Of a stretch of DNA of 41,997 nt, positions 1-12,554 are shown in pieces. The stretch lies in NCBI GenBank assembly GCA_002751075.1, contig NAOQ01000003.1, positions 169,280 to 211,276 on the forward strand. The letters run 5' to 3'. The first letter of the stretch is position 1, and each line of letters opens with the position of its first letter. A program made the position numbers and the translations under genes. The stretch is from Ichthyophonus hoferi. Lineage: Eukaryota; Opisthokonta; Ichthyosporea; Ichthyophonida; Ichthyophonidae. Under the pieces are notes generated by a model, which was not told the DNA's origin, ran no database searches, and saw only the letters and a list, made by a program, of their open reading frames with translations.

Positions 1-172
1 GTAGGATAGTATGTATGATAGTATGTAGAATAGTATGCATGAGAGTATGTATGATAGTATGTAGAATAGTATGTAGGATAGTATGTATGATAATAGGTAG
101 GATAGTATGTAAGATAGTATGTATGAGCATGTAGGATATTGTGTAGGATAGTATGTAGGATAGTATCTCCTT
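1..172. repeat. 12-bp tandem array, GATAGTATGTAK unit
   Basis: About fourteen degenerate copies of a 12-bp unit close to GATAGTATGTAK run from the left edge, with single-base changes between copies. The array probably continues outside the window. It ends at a short C-rich junction before the next array. Confidence 0.9.
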
Positions 173-186
173 CCTCCCGCCTCTCT

Positions 187-460
187 ATACATACATACAT
201 AAATACATACATACATACATACATACATACATACATACATACATACATACATACATACATAAATACATGCATATATACATACATACATACATAAATACAA
301 GCATACATACATAAATACAAGCATACGTACATACATACAAGCATACATACATACATACATACATACATAAATATATGCATACCATCATACATACTATCAT
401 ACTATCATACTATCATATACATACATACATACATACATGCATACATACTATCATACATAC
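187..460. repeat. CATA tetranucleotide array followed by CATACTAT array
   Basis: A (CATA)n tract with occasional AAAT and GCAT interruptions fills about 187-373. It is followed by (CATACTAT)-type and CATA repeats to about 460, then a short CA run. Open frames read through it on the minus strand only because the unit lacks stops in those frames. Confidence 0.92.
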
Positions 461-1960
461 ACACACACACCAATTGCGAGTATGATGGTATACAAGCTAG
501 CATAGACCTCATACACATACTAACACACAGGCCTACCCTAGGTGTTTGGGGGGACCCTACAGGGCGGCCTACTCTATCCCTTAGGAGGCAAGGCATCCTG
601 CCATAGGTCCGTACGTACTGTCACCTCATGTTAGCATTATATATATATATATACATGTTTGCCAATATAGTTTGAGAGTTAAAAATTATATTTCATGCTT
701 ATTGCTTGCTTTAAAAACTTTTGGTTTTAATTTGCGGTTTTTTAGTACTTGATATTTAGCGATTGTAGCTAAAATGTTTATAATATAATAGTGTATAATA
801 TAATACATAACATAATATAAATAGCACAATATCATATAGTATCACATTACACATTATAGAATATTTTGAGATGGTATTTATAATTTATTATTGTAAATAG
901 TCTCTATTATTTGCCGATAAACTGATTAACTGCAATTTTTCCACTCAAAAACACTAAGAATATATGCAATTATATCTTGTATCTTGGCCAATATTCAGTT
1001 AGAATGTAATGCAGTGATGTTCTAGGCCTGTAATTGTAATTGTTTTTGCATATTTTTATAACACTGTTTACTATATATATATATATGTATTTAGGTACCT
1101 ACTATATTATGCAATCTTCTATTTTTACAACTAGGTCCAGACTCTTTTTTATAATTCTATCTCATTATCTCATTAATGGCCGCCAATAACAAGCTTGCTT
1201 TTTGCTAGAGGTAGAAACCATCTGTCTCGCTATCCTGTTAATTAATTATTGATGATCAATTGATTAAATATTTAAATTTTAATTAGTAGCCAATTAAATT
1301 ATAAATTATTAATGAACCACTAATTAAATTTTGAATTATTAACTAAATGTTAGTTAATTAATTTGCACCAGGTTGCACTAATATATGAGAGATTCTATAC
1401 CTTTCTGTCTTTTTATTGGACAGCGTATGTGATCAAAATCATCTATTGCAATTAATTGCGTATCTTATATGCCAATACCATCTGAACATAGCAAGATTGA
1501 GAGGACCTGCCAAATTAGAATATTCCAATAATTTTAAGGATTAGATTAATATTAATGCCAATGAACCACTGGCTATTAATTCAACATGTAACGAACAAAT
1601 CGGAAATTATTTTATTAAAACAGTAAAATATACAATCATATTACCATAAAAGGAACTGGTTTTGGGATTAAAATATTACTATATAAGAGAGACTATAATT
1701 CTAGTGGTGTAATTAACCATACCAATGAAGTGCGCTTGTTAATTAATTGGTGCTAATTATATTGATCATGCCTACCCAATAGTGATCGAATCTTTATGGG
1801 CGGACCGTTGTCTCTCAGAGGATTTACTATGAAGGGGGTAGGGCCAAGGGAGGGAGGTATGGTATAGTAGGATATAAGAGGATATAGTGAGATATAGTAG
1901 GATATAGTAGGTTATAATGGTTATAGTAGGGTATGGTGGGGTATAGTAGGGGTAGTAGGA
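461..1960. other. gene-poor spacer
   Basis: No gene could be supported. Positions 530-600 form a small GC-rich patch that lacks tRNA A/B-box signatures and any recognisable coding content. 1230-1370 is very AT-rich with many AATTAATT words. 1840-1950 is a degenerate TATAG/GGATATAG simple repeat. Confidence 0.6.
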
Positions 1961-2115
1961 CATGAGTTTAGAATGATATAATGCAAGTACTGTGGTGGAG
2001 GCAGGGCTTCTAGTGTTGTTCATACTGTGGTCCGCCACCGAAAATGAGTTATGATCAGGATAAGGGCTTGAGATAAAGAGGGGGCATACGATATCTACCC
2101 TTTGTGTTTACCGTG
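1961..2115 (-). repeat. dispersed repeat family A, copy 3 (partial)
   Basis: This matches the core of the repeat at 4311-4632 in reverse orientation. Shared words are the AGAAGCYYTGCCT block, the adjacent TGTGGT block, a run ending in GTTTACCG, and the AGAATGATATA-like block at the other end. It is GC-richer than the other copies, and one end runs into a simple repeat. Confidence 0.7.
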
Positions 2116-4310
2116 CCCGCCCCTACCACATATACTTATCCTCCTTTTCCTTCCTAGCGGATTCTCTAGGAGGGGATCTACAGTATGCCTTAGGGGGGTC
2201 TATAAGGACTCCCCTGCAGTTCCTCCATCCTAGTCTGGGCTCATGGTTGCAGCTGCAAGCCTTTGCTAACGTTGGAAATCTGACTGAATATAACCAGGGT
2301 ATGGTACTCATGTAGTGTCAGGTTTGGTGTTATCGAGTGTACGTGGGTAGGTTGGTATATAGGTAGCAAGAGAGGGAGGGCATATATATTAGATACATTC
2401 ATTTATATAGTTTTATTATATGTAGTTTCTTTGATTTGTATTTTTATTATATATTTTAATGTTTCCTATCACACAATATATAGATATATACTCTATATAT
2501 CCTACTATACTCTACTAGTATAATCTCTCCATTACTTTACTGGCCTACCCAACCCTCAGAGCAAATAGATATATACCCTATATATGTAACATACAACATG
2601 CTATTGTCAATAGGTATCTATACAATACACATGCACCTGCCCCCTCCCCTGGGTGTATAGGCCACACATGAAGCACATGTATACATATCTAACCACCATA
2701 TGATATACAGCCATTACTATGAAAGAGAATGTCATAAAACTCATCACTGCTCAACCACGTACCAGTGTGGGAGGTATGTGCTACTATGGTAGCCATGGTA
2801 ACTATATAATGGTGTAGTGTTTAGTATAGTATAGTATATGTGACGTGATATAGTATATAGTATTAAAAAACATAATGCAACGTAATGTAGTATAGTGTGA
2901 TGAAATATGATCTGTTATAATATAATATAATAAAATATAATGCAATATAATATACTACGATATACAAAGATGTACTGTAATAATATAATACAATACCCTA
3001 TATCTTTAACTATCATGTACACATACACAATCTAACATAAAACCAATTACAGCGGGTCTTCTACTCAATCTGGGAATGGCCCGAATTGAAATTAATTATT
3101 GTATGCCATTGGTTCACCAACCTACGGATTCATTAAACCCAGGGTTTCAATTTGGCTTAGGGATAGATTTCCTGTAATCTTAAGAGAGATTAAATATACT
3201 TGATATGGATATATTGTAATATTATATTATTTTATTTTATATAATTGTATTTGTATTTCTACACAATCTAATTAGCTAATTATTAATTAAGTGTAATTAG
3301 GATTGGTTAAGCGGGACTTTATGTTTAATTGCGTCATTGTGACGTTATAACTGTTGCTTGGACATACTATATATGAGATAGAAGTATTAATTAAGACTAA
3401 TTAAGATCTAAGTAGTAAAGAGTATTTCTATTGCGAGGTGATTCTTCTTCCCCTTTACTATTATTCTCTTTGTTCTTGTTACATGCAGATCCTAATCTTT
3501 TCAAATTAATATAAAGCTATATCTGAGTGCCCTATAGAAAGAGAGTCCCAATTTGATTGCCTCTATGTCATGTAGGCCTTGAGGCAGAACAAATAAAATT
3601 GTAATCTATAGCTGGCAATCACTTCCATAAGGTAGGAGTAAATTGTGATTTGATTTACACACTGACTAGTAAGAAAACTCAATGTACAAATTATATAATA
3701 TAATATGATATAGTAGGCATATATGAGGTTATAAGGATATACTTACATATGACCCTCAATGGGAGGAGGATGCATTGCTCATGATCTCCGGCCATATGTT
3801 GGGATATGCTGGCTGCAATCCCTGTATCCAACCATGAACACTTTGAGATTGGTAATACTTGGGAATTTTACTCTGTACTTGTAAATTCTTACTCATTTTT
3901 ATGAAGTTAATGTGTGTTTTATGAAACAAAACAATTTGATGTATTAACAGAAAACTACTATAAAGTATAATAGATCAATGATATGATATTATATTATATT
4001 ATATCATACTACATAATATTATATTACACTGCCTTACATTATAGTAAATTGAGCAATATTATATTAAATTACGTTATCTTACAATATATTAAATAAGAAA
4101 ATACATACATACAAAAAGACATCAGGAACAATTCCTACTTAATATCTTGGCCTTAAAGATTTTCGATCAGTGTGCAATCAATGCTAGTCTATACTTAATC
4201 TTTTCAGTCAGTGTATAATTTCCAATTAATTTCAGATCAAATTTTATCACAAGTCAATTGGCATGATCTGCACTCAATCTTAGCTTAATTTTCTGGAGAC
4301 ACATTCTGTT
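2116..4310. other. gene-poor spacer with simple repeats
   Basis: No gene could be supported. 2116-2310 is GC-richer and has a short open frame on the minus strand that matches nothing I recognise. 2810-3000 and 3980-4090 are ATATA/TATAG/ATTAT simple sequence. 3735-3827 has a 30-codon plus-strand open stretch with coding-like composition but no partner exon. 4140-4290 is rich in GATCA/CAGATTA words like those near 10550. Confidence 0.5.
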
Positions 4311-4632
4311 GAAATAGTATAATATAGGGTAAACATAAGATACCCTGTCTTTATTTCAAGACATTACCCTGGTAATGACGCATGTCAGGTGACAGACTAG
4401 AGTGTAGCCAACACTAGAAGCCCCATCTCAACCACACAGTGGTTAATTCATACCATTCTGAACACATGCGATGCAATGAGACTGAATTCAAATCAAAATG
4501 TATACCTAATATAATATGGTATATTGGAATTAATCTCAATCTGAATGATAGCTGTGTAGGTTTGATAGATAATTTCTACTATTTGCTTAATAGTAGATAA
4601 AAAATAAATAGAATATATGTTATATTTTATAA
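4311..4632 (+). repeat. dispersed repeat family A, copy 1 (about 320 bp)
   Basis: The reverse complement of 9357-9679 aligns to this interval over nearly its whole length, at roughly 80% identity by eye. Matching blocks include the TACCCTGTATTTATTT-like start, GACTAGAGTGTAGCC, ACTAGAAGCCCCATCTCAAC, GATGCAATGAGACTGAATT and AATCTCAATCTGAATGATAG. No protein is encoded and no clear terminal inverted repeats or target duplications were found. A non-autonomous mobile element (MITE- or SINE-like) is the likeliest explanation. Confidence 0.8.
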
Positions 4633-5772
4633 GAATCTGTGATAGTTTTAGTGACTTGTCCACAGCTTTCGTGATCTCCAATTGAATAACATAGTAATAA
4701 TAGTCACTTGATCTGATCTGTTCTTAAGGCTCAGTTGTTATGGTAGAGTAGAGGTTCTATGAAAGGCATATCTACTGACTCCCTAGGTAACTGACTGTAG
4801 TAATTATATCTCTGTTCTGATTAAAAGGGAATCAATGCTTTGATTCGCTTAGGTTCTAATGTGAAAATTGCACAATGAGGCCAATCCGTAATGGGTGCTA
4901 TATTACAATGTAAATAATAACTATGGCCACTTTTTAATGCTAGTAGACAGTTCTCTGACTTCTGAATGAGCCAGAGATCTGGATACTGATTATCGTATGC
5001 AAGTGCCAATGATGCACTAGACATTACAATACTAATGTGATTATTACAAATATATAATTAATTGCAAAGTTTTGTGTGTTATAAGTACTTTCATATTTTT
5101 GCTACTGTTACCATGTATGTGTGATTGGGTATGCCTTTATTAGTTATTTCCATTTTCATTTTTACTTTTCTGATCTTTATTATGCATGTCAATTGCAGTT
5201 AACACCTGTATAATTGTATTCATTATTGAAAATAGGACTGATTGTAAAGATTATTATTGGCTAACACAATTTATGATAGGTCACAGAGACCCACTAGAAT
5301 TGTCCGATCTTACTACAATACTTAAATACTATTGTGTCCTCAGTTAGATAGCAAATTAACCAACTTCCTTATTGATACAAATGCTTTCATGCTGCATTCT
5401 ATGTATTGACAAATCAATCTACTTATTAGAGAATGGTATTCAATTAACTAACATAAGAATAATCATCATATCACCACTTGTTATCAGGGTTTCAGGTAAA
5501 CTATGTGTTCATTCACAGTTAAAAATCTTGTAACATATTCTAATATGAATAAATAAATAAGGAATTATTGCAATCTATTATACATGTTTCAGAAAAACTG
5601 CGACTATCATCTCAAAAAGAAATCCTAAATATGGTAACACAATATCTGTAATCATGATCTGATTACAGAAATATCTAGATTAATCACAGATTAACCAGTA
5701 GAATAGTCTAGATGAGGAACAAGCCCAAGTCTAAATAATGGATGACCCATACACGTGACGTCATGACAATCA
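4633..5772. other. spacer without a supported gene
   Basis: Nothing coding could be supported. A 67-codon open frame on the minus strand at 4821-5024 has no recognisable motif and no splice partner. 5640-5730 carries several CAGATTAATC-like words similar to those at 10540-10650. The right end is the 3' flank of the CBR4-like gene. Confidence 0.45.
5753..5763. promoter_or_regulatory. overlapping E-box and CRE palindromes
   Basis: The sequence reads ACACGTGACGTCATG, in which a CACGTG E-box overlaps a full TGACGTCA (CRE/ATF) palindrome. It lies 10 bases beyond the CBR4-like stop codon, in that gene's 3' region. No gene starting here was identified, so a regulatory role is only a possibility. 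Confidence 0.3.
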
Positions 5773-8700
5773 TCATAGAATGAGGCCGCCATCCACACGG
5801 ATTACCTGCCAATGGGAGGTTATACATATACTCATTTCTATCTTATATCTTTTATATATCCTATACTTTATCCAACCTTATATCCTATATATACCCTATA
5901 CCCTATACAGACCTTATTCCCTCCTATATATATTTTATACCCTATCCTACCCCACATCCTATATATACCCTATATCCCATCCTACCTTATATTCTATACA
6001 CATACCTTATACTCGCTTGTATTGTATATATATCCTATACCTATAATTTATCCTGCTCTATATTTTTTATATATTTAATTGGTCTATAAGTTTATTATCA
6101 TATATGTATTGTTAGGGATAAAACAATAAAATAAAACTAATAAGCATTTTCTATTGGTAGCTTAAACTCTTACCTGCCCAGTAATATAGTTGCAGGATAG
6201 TAAAAATTTTACCACCTCAACTACGTCATCAGTTTCTCCAAAGCGTTTAATGGACAGTTTGCTGATAATAGCATCCCGGGATGTTTCACTCATGTCTAAT
6301 TGGTTTAGTATCAAAATGTTATTATATGTTGCTATATGTTGTCATCCTAATATTGCAATTATTATTATTATTATTACTATTATTATTATTACTATTTTCT
6401 AACTAAACAAAGTTCATAGTTTCCAAATGGACGATGACCTTTACCAGATAGAAACAGTTGTAAACAATGGACTTTAATAGTAATAGTCCAGGCTAAAATT
6501 CCTGTCATATTTAGAGCCAATCATGTATGCATACTTTCTTTTAGACCACTCATATATTAGATCTCTTCTTGTTCGAAATTATTTTAATTAAAACTTAAGC
6601 AGAAATTATAAGCTGCTATTAATTAAGTATAAAATATTAACTATCATACTATTGTTAACCATGATAAACTATAAAAGGTATATTTTCAACCTGGATAACT
6701 CATTTATTCACCAATGATTACTAATACATAAAACATTTTAAAAAAAATCAACTAAAATATAATACAATAAGTATAAACCAATAACAACTCACCTTTAGTC
6801 ATTAGGGTATTTATAAAACCTGGTGCAATCACATTGACTCTAATCTTTCTACTGCCTACCTCCTTCGCCAATGATTTACTGAATCCTGGAAGTGGGGTAG
6901 AGGAAGAGTGTATAATATTGTAGTATATTGCATTACAGTATATTGTACTATATTGTAGTATAGTGCATTATAGTAGATTATACTATATTATAGTGATATT
7001 ATATTATATTATACTATACTATATCATACTATATATATAGCATGTCCTATATAAAGTGTAAAAAGGACGCATAATAGGTCAGCTAAAAATACTTACCAAT
7101 CAAACCAGCCTTAGAGGCACTGTAAGCTGATTGGCCGATATTACCCGTCATACCAACCACACTACTAATATTAATAATGTTGCCACCTGATATTCATGAT
7201 GTTTTATAGGTTAGCGATGATTGGTTACTAATTATTTTTAATTATGGGTTTACAACCACCAATCACTACTTGCACTTCAATACTATCCCATTGCATTTTA
7301 TTAGCCAATGACTATTCATCTTTATTATTTAGTTTTTCATTAATTAATTAACAATTACCAACTACGAATGTCTATCATACCATATCATCTTATTCATTAA
7401 TAAATTAATAAATTAATTAAAATTAATTTTTAATTACTTTTCACCAATAAAATTATGGGTTGCAATCAGACATAAGCAGAGGGAGAGAGGGAGAGAGGGA
7501 GATGGAGGGTTAGGATATGGTAGGACACAGTATAATATAGCATGTTATATGGTATAATGGGATAGTAGAATATCATATTGTATATATAGAAAAAGCGAGA
7601 GATTATAATATAGGGAGCTATATGATATAGTATATTAAAATAAAAGATAATATAATATAATACAATATCATAATATAGTAACATATATTTTGCTTAAATA
7701 AAATTAAAAACAAGTAGAGATTCGTGGCACTGAACCATCTGTTCCTCTCATACTACACTAAGTAAGGTTCTAAATAAACTTAAACTATGTTAGATATAGG
7801 TAGAGACAGGCCTCGTCCATGACCTAAGTTCAATTAGAATAGTGTCTCAACATGTCCAATTATTTATTCAGACTATATATGCCATAGTAATAGTAATAGT
7901 AGTAGTCAAGAATATCATTGGATTATATCTATATATATAGAGAGAAATATCTATACTAACCAAATATTCCTTTTGCTAACAAATTGTTATTTTAATAATC
8001 AATTAATATTGGACATCAAATATTTAATAGTGAAGGGGTGATCGTACATTGGGCCTTTATCATGCCTCTCAATACTGATCTTGATAGATACATAGGCCCT
8101 AGAAGATTAGTGTTGATTTGCTGTAAATTGGAAGTTTACCACGTTATGCAATCAAAACCTTTAATTATAATTAATTATTTAATTTGGTTTGATATAGATA
8201 TATTATGAAATAAGTAATACAAGATATACGTATATATTGCCGTATGGCTAATAATAATAATATTTAATACTCATTAACTGGTGGTGAGTGATAATATGAT
8301 ACAAGATAGTATAATCAAAAAGAATCAATTATAATATAAGATAATGCAATAAAATAAAATAAAATACATTATAGTATAATATAATACAATGCAATACAAT
8401 ATAATCCAATCCAATACAATACAATACAATACAATACAATATAATACAATAAAATACAATATCATATAGTATAGTATAAAATACATACTTTATGTATGTT
8501 AGTGTCAGTGGCCCTCAGTAGTAAGCCATCAATCGATATCCCTAATATGCATTTCATTTATATTAATATGTATTTATATAATTAATGCATATGCATATAC
8601 ATGTACATATATACATATACATGAATATATATAAAATAAGAAATTATATGAACTAAAGTAAAACCACTAATAATATTTCAATATAAATTCGTTAATCACC

Positions 8701-10268
8701 CAATCATAACACACCATTAAAGGGGGACATGATTGGTCAAGATAGCTAATAGTAGTATAGCACATATTACATATATAAATAGATTAATTTGGATTATATC
8801 TTGTTTATATATAATATAATATAATGCAACACAATATAAAGCACTGTAACACAATACAATACACTACCCTATCCTACAACACAAATACAATAAAATAGAC
8901 TCATACTACTACAAGACTTAAGAGATATTACTAAGCAAACAATTATCACAAACCTGCAGCATTTACTAATACAGTGGTAGTCCCTATTGTTGTTTCAACT
9001 GTCTGTGAGTGTTGCGTAAGTATATGATTATGATTAAATAATACATATTTACAGTGTAACTGGGTAGCATTTCTGATATAACAACTTGGTCATAAAAAAT
9101 TGCTATAGTACAATATAATACAATATGGGATAATGTATTACATTACAATACAGTAATTTGGAATTTTGATAAAGTTTTCAAACAAGTATCAACAAAAATT
9201 TAAACTTTTTATTTACAGAAAAATTAGCAATATTTTATTTTATTTTGAGTCCAATCGAAGCTAATCTTCAAAATTGCTGGTGATGTGATTTATCACATAT
9301 AGTATGTTGGAACCTATGTAATACATTACAATAATTATTTATTTATTTATTTATTTGTATTAAAATATAATACATATTCTATTCATTTATTATCTGCTAT
9401 TAATAAAATAGTAGATTATCTGTCAAACTTATATAGCAATGACTCGGATTGAGATTGATTCTCATATACCATGTTATATTAGGTCTACAGTTTGATCCCA
9501 ATTCAGTCTCACTGCATCACATTTGTTTAGAATAGTATAAATTAAACACTGTGTGGTTAAGGCAGAGCTTCTAGTTTTAATGACACTATAGTCCACCATC
9601 TGACGTGTCATTGTCGGGGTAACGGCTTAAAATAAAAACAAAGTATATTATATTTACCCTGTATTTTACCGTTTTAATATAGTCCAATTAGTACCCCAGT
9701 TATTGTCATTGTGCCTTATATAGCTAAGCATAATTTCTTATTTAAGTAATATATATATAGGTATTTATATAGAAAAATCAAAAAATAGAATGCCTCTCTA
9801 AACCAATGGTAATAAAGCATACCTTAACGGCCTTAGCAACAGCCAATGGGTCTGCGACATCACATTTTAGTGCTAGATGATGGTTGGATAATGTACTATC
9901 TATCCCTTTTAAGGCAACTAGTGCCGCATTTAAGGTTTGATCATTTCTTCCTAGAACTGATTGGGTAGAAGAAATGATATGAGTGTGACAGGGTAGGATT
10001 TGTGCATTATATTGGGATAGTATAGATTTGGTTTTTATAAAAAAGCTTACCTGTAACATACAAGATAATACAAGATAATACAAGTGCACATAGATACAGG
10101 TACATACCTCCTATGTGTACTACTATAGAGTAATATATACCTAATATAGTAATATACATCTAGTCTTCTACCTGCAACTTTAGCTCCTTGAGAGGCACAA
10201 AACAGAGCAATTGCATGGCCAATGCCCCGCGTACCCCCTGAGACGATAACTGTTTTTGAACTGAGCAT
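5773..10268 (-). CDS. CBR4: CBR4/FabG-type 3-oxoacyl-ACP reductase (SDR family), 9 exons
   Basis: NAD(P)-dependent short-chain dehydrogenase. CBR4 proteins form the ketoacyl-ACP reductase of mitochondrial fatty-acid synthesis (yeast OAR1, bacterial FabG). Exons, 5' to 3' on the minus strand: 10268-10172, 9956-9823, 9002-8954, 8541-8489, 8120-8048, 7186-7097, 6885-6793, 6295-6174, 5805-5773. All junctions are GT-AG and keep phase, giving 247 residues against 237 in human CBR4. Visible motifs are the Rossmann loop SGGTRGIG (10-17), CDVAD, NAAG (91-94), NTNLLG (114-119), catalytic Ser144, Tyr157 and Lys161 in the SAYSASK segment, RVNVIAPGF, and the C-terminal VDGG. The start is the ATG at 10268; an in-frame TTG lies just upstream. 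No targeting presequence is visible. Family assignment is very secure; CBR4 rather than another FabG-like SDR is likely. Confidence 0.93.
5820..6065. repeat. intronic TATATACCCTATACC minisatellite
   Basis: Degenerate tandem copies of a unit near TATATACCCTATACC fill much of the last intron of the CBR4-like gene. Two overlapping 88-codon plus-strand open frames here are products of the repeat. Confidence 0.85.
9357..9679 (-). repeat. dispersed repeat family A, copy 2
   Basis: Reverse-oriented copy of the element at 4311-4632, lying in the second intron of the CBR4-like gene. It contains a small hairpin-forming segment, TATCTGCTATTAATAAAATAG, near 9390-9412. The intron remains spliceable in my model. 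Confidence 0.8.
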
Positions 10269-10892
10269 TGTGTTATTCAATACTCAAAAATATATACAGT
10301 ATTGGTTATGATTGGTATAGTAGTGTCTTATTATAACAGTGTAGTGTTGTATGGAATAATATAGTCTAATAAGGTACAGTAAAATATAGTAACAAAGGAT
10401 ACTTTAATATACTATGTATGCTATCTTTCTTTAAATATGTTGTACTGCAATTTCATGTTTAAGACTGATTTTCTTTCTCCTATAGTCAATTGGTCGCATA
10501 AAGCTTATTAGCCTTTTTGGGTAATCATCATATTCTTTTGCTTTGATCGCAGATAGACGAGCATGTTCGCAGATTGAATGTAATGATTAGTATTGATCAC
10601 AGATTGATCCTAATGATTGGTATGAATCTTAGATTAATCGGTGGATTCATAATAATTGCCAACGTCAGGCTAATTTCAGTAGATCATGAACAGAACGATA
10701 TACGATTCAGTGAAGATACCTTCTTACCAACCACCTCTATAAAGTCAGATTAGTTGCATGTATTAATTGATTATATATTAATCTACGATGAATATAAAGA
10801 CAATAAAGAACATTCTTATGGAACATGAGCATCCATCGATCTCTGACCTTTCGAGTAATTGAAAATGGCTTAGCAGTCAAAATAATATAAAT
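10269..10892. other. 5' flank of CBR4-like gene with short GATTA-rich repeat
   Basis: No coding sequence was found. Between about 10537 and 10650 there are three to four degenerate copies of a 28-30-bp unit near TGATCACAGATTGATCCTAA. Similar words recur at 5640-5710, 26050-26125 and 37800-37980. The promoter of the gene to the left must lie in this stretch, but no TATA box stands out from the AT-rich background. Confidence 0.45.
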
Positions 10893-11195
10893 ATGATTAT
10901 TATACATAAGATGCAATATATTAGTTGTTCTAGTATGTGGTGAGATTAGTCAAATACTGTACAACCTCTATGTTGAAATCAGCAATCCCTAGTGGACGTT
11001 TATTGGTTAATATCAACTCTAATAAAGTATCTATGCTGGGCCCACACTGGTTCTGGGCATGCGTTTTTGTTCATAAATGTAGTTTACAAATTTATCTAAG
11101 CAGGTAAGTTATACTTTGGCTCCGTCTAAGTATGTCAGATTTTAGAGTATATTAGAAGCAGATAATTAAGTAGATTATCTGTCATACAATGTCAA
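10893..11195 (+). repeat. dispersed repeat family B, copy 1 (about 300 bp)
   Basis: Same-strand match to 29501-29814, roughly 80-85% identical by eye. Shared blocks include GAGATTAGTYAAATAYTGTAC, TGGTTCTGGGCATGCGTTTT, TGTTCATAAAYGT and an ATTATCTGTCA end. One end holds a hairpin, CAGATAATT...ATTATCTG. No protein is encoded. The element is not one I recognise. Confidence 0.82.
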
Positions 11196-12554
11196 ATAGG
11201 TCCATCAATAAGTACATGTTACGTATTAGTTCATTTATTGATAGTCCACTTATTTTATTGGTTACTTAAATATTGTAGACGATTTAATTGGGTTGAAGCT
11301 ACTTGTTATTGATATATATATATAAAATCATAGTTTTGCATGATCCACATATGCATCATAGAAGTTATCAATGCAATAATCCTAGCACAATAATATATCT
11401 TCATATAAATATTATGCCCGTTATTTTATTAATAATATATAAAGCATTATGAAATACACTACCTTACATAACCTTTCAGAATATAGTATTTCTATAGGAT
11501 ACTGATTTAATATCACTTTATATTTAAACTTAACACTTAAGATGACGTCAGAAATTGTAAATCAAATAAACATGGAAAAGCTGTGATCATAATATTATTA
11601 AACTTCATAATATAATATTATATACTTTAATCAAAAAATATATACTATAAAATAGTATAATATAGTATAATATGGTATAATTTATATACTTAACATTTTA
11701 CTTTTAGGTTAAACAATTTACACTAAACATGTAAACAATCTCGATGGCGCCAACTTGATCAATCATAGATTTCAGAAGCTACTGGCAGATATACATTTAT
11801 CAGTGTACTTTTTATATGGATGTTTTTATAAAAATATATCTTTTTTTATATTTAAATGTGCATACTATGCAAACAAAAATGTATTTTATATTTATGTTAT
11901 TTAATGATATACTATATGAGCCAATCCAAGGCGCATCAGGGTTCACAGCTTATCTAACTTGCAGAGGCAGGCAAATGCCTTACTACTTTCCATGGAATCA
12001 TGGTAATAAATTGAACTTAGTAAGTATTAAAAAATTACAAGGGTTTATGTTTGTGTATACAAACATATTGTGCTTTAAATAATAATTAAATAAATAAGAT
12101 AAGTGCTTTTTATTAATAATAAATGTGATTTAAAATGTACAAAATTATATTTACGAAAAATACTACTTTATTTTGAAGGGTTCTAAATGATATGAATGGC
12201 TCAAAGATGAACGCATGTTATCGTTTAGATGCGGTAATAGTATACACATACATACAAATACATATGTGACTTTGTTATTATTAGTTTATATATATATATA
12301 TGTATATATATGTATGTAACATATCAGGCTTTTATTTATTTAACTACCCTACGTTGTAATACGGATTTCTCTGCCACTAGACTGTATTGTAGAGTGTATT
12401 AGACTCATCATTACAGTATCTAATACATTATATCATAAAATTTCACACCATAGTAATTTTATTACCGGACCAAACAAGTGTTTTTTGTTTTTTTTTGCTT
12501 TTACATTACATTGACGTTATATTGAGCTATAGTATATATATATACTATTTTAAA
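11196..12554. other. spacer with weak exon-like pieces
   Basis: Two segments look exon-like: about 11955-12003 (after TTGCAG, ending before GTAATA) and about 12178-12231 (ending GATGCG before GTAATAG). They do not join in a convincing frame and no motif is recognisable. A TGACGTCA palindrome lies at 11543-11550. The stretch ends in the AT-rich leader of the proline-rich gene. Confidence 0.35.

Noticed and set aside
185-596. Minus-strand open frames rich in Met/Tyr/Val/Cys
   Set aside because: They are the translation of CATA tetranucleotide repeats and adjacent sequence.
530-600. GC-rich patch as a possible tRNA or other RNA gene
   Set aside because: No cloverleaf, no GGTTCRA box B and no match to known small RNAs.
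5780-6078. Overlapping plus-strand open frames of 88 codons
   Set aside because: Both come from the intronic TATATACCCTATACC repeat, and the region overlaps the last exon and intron of the CBR4-like gene on the other strand.
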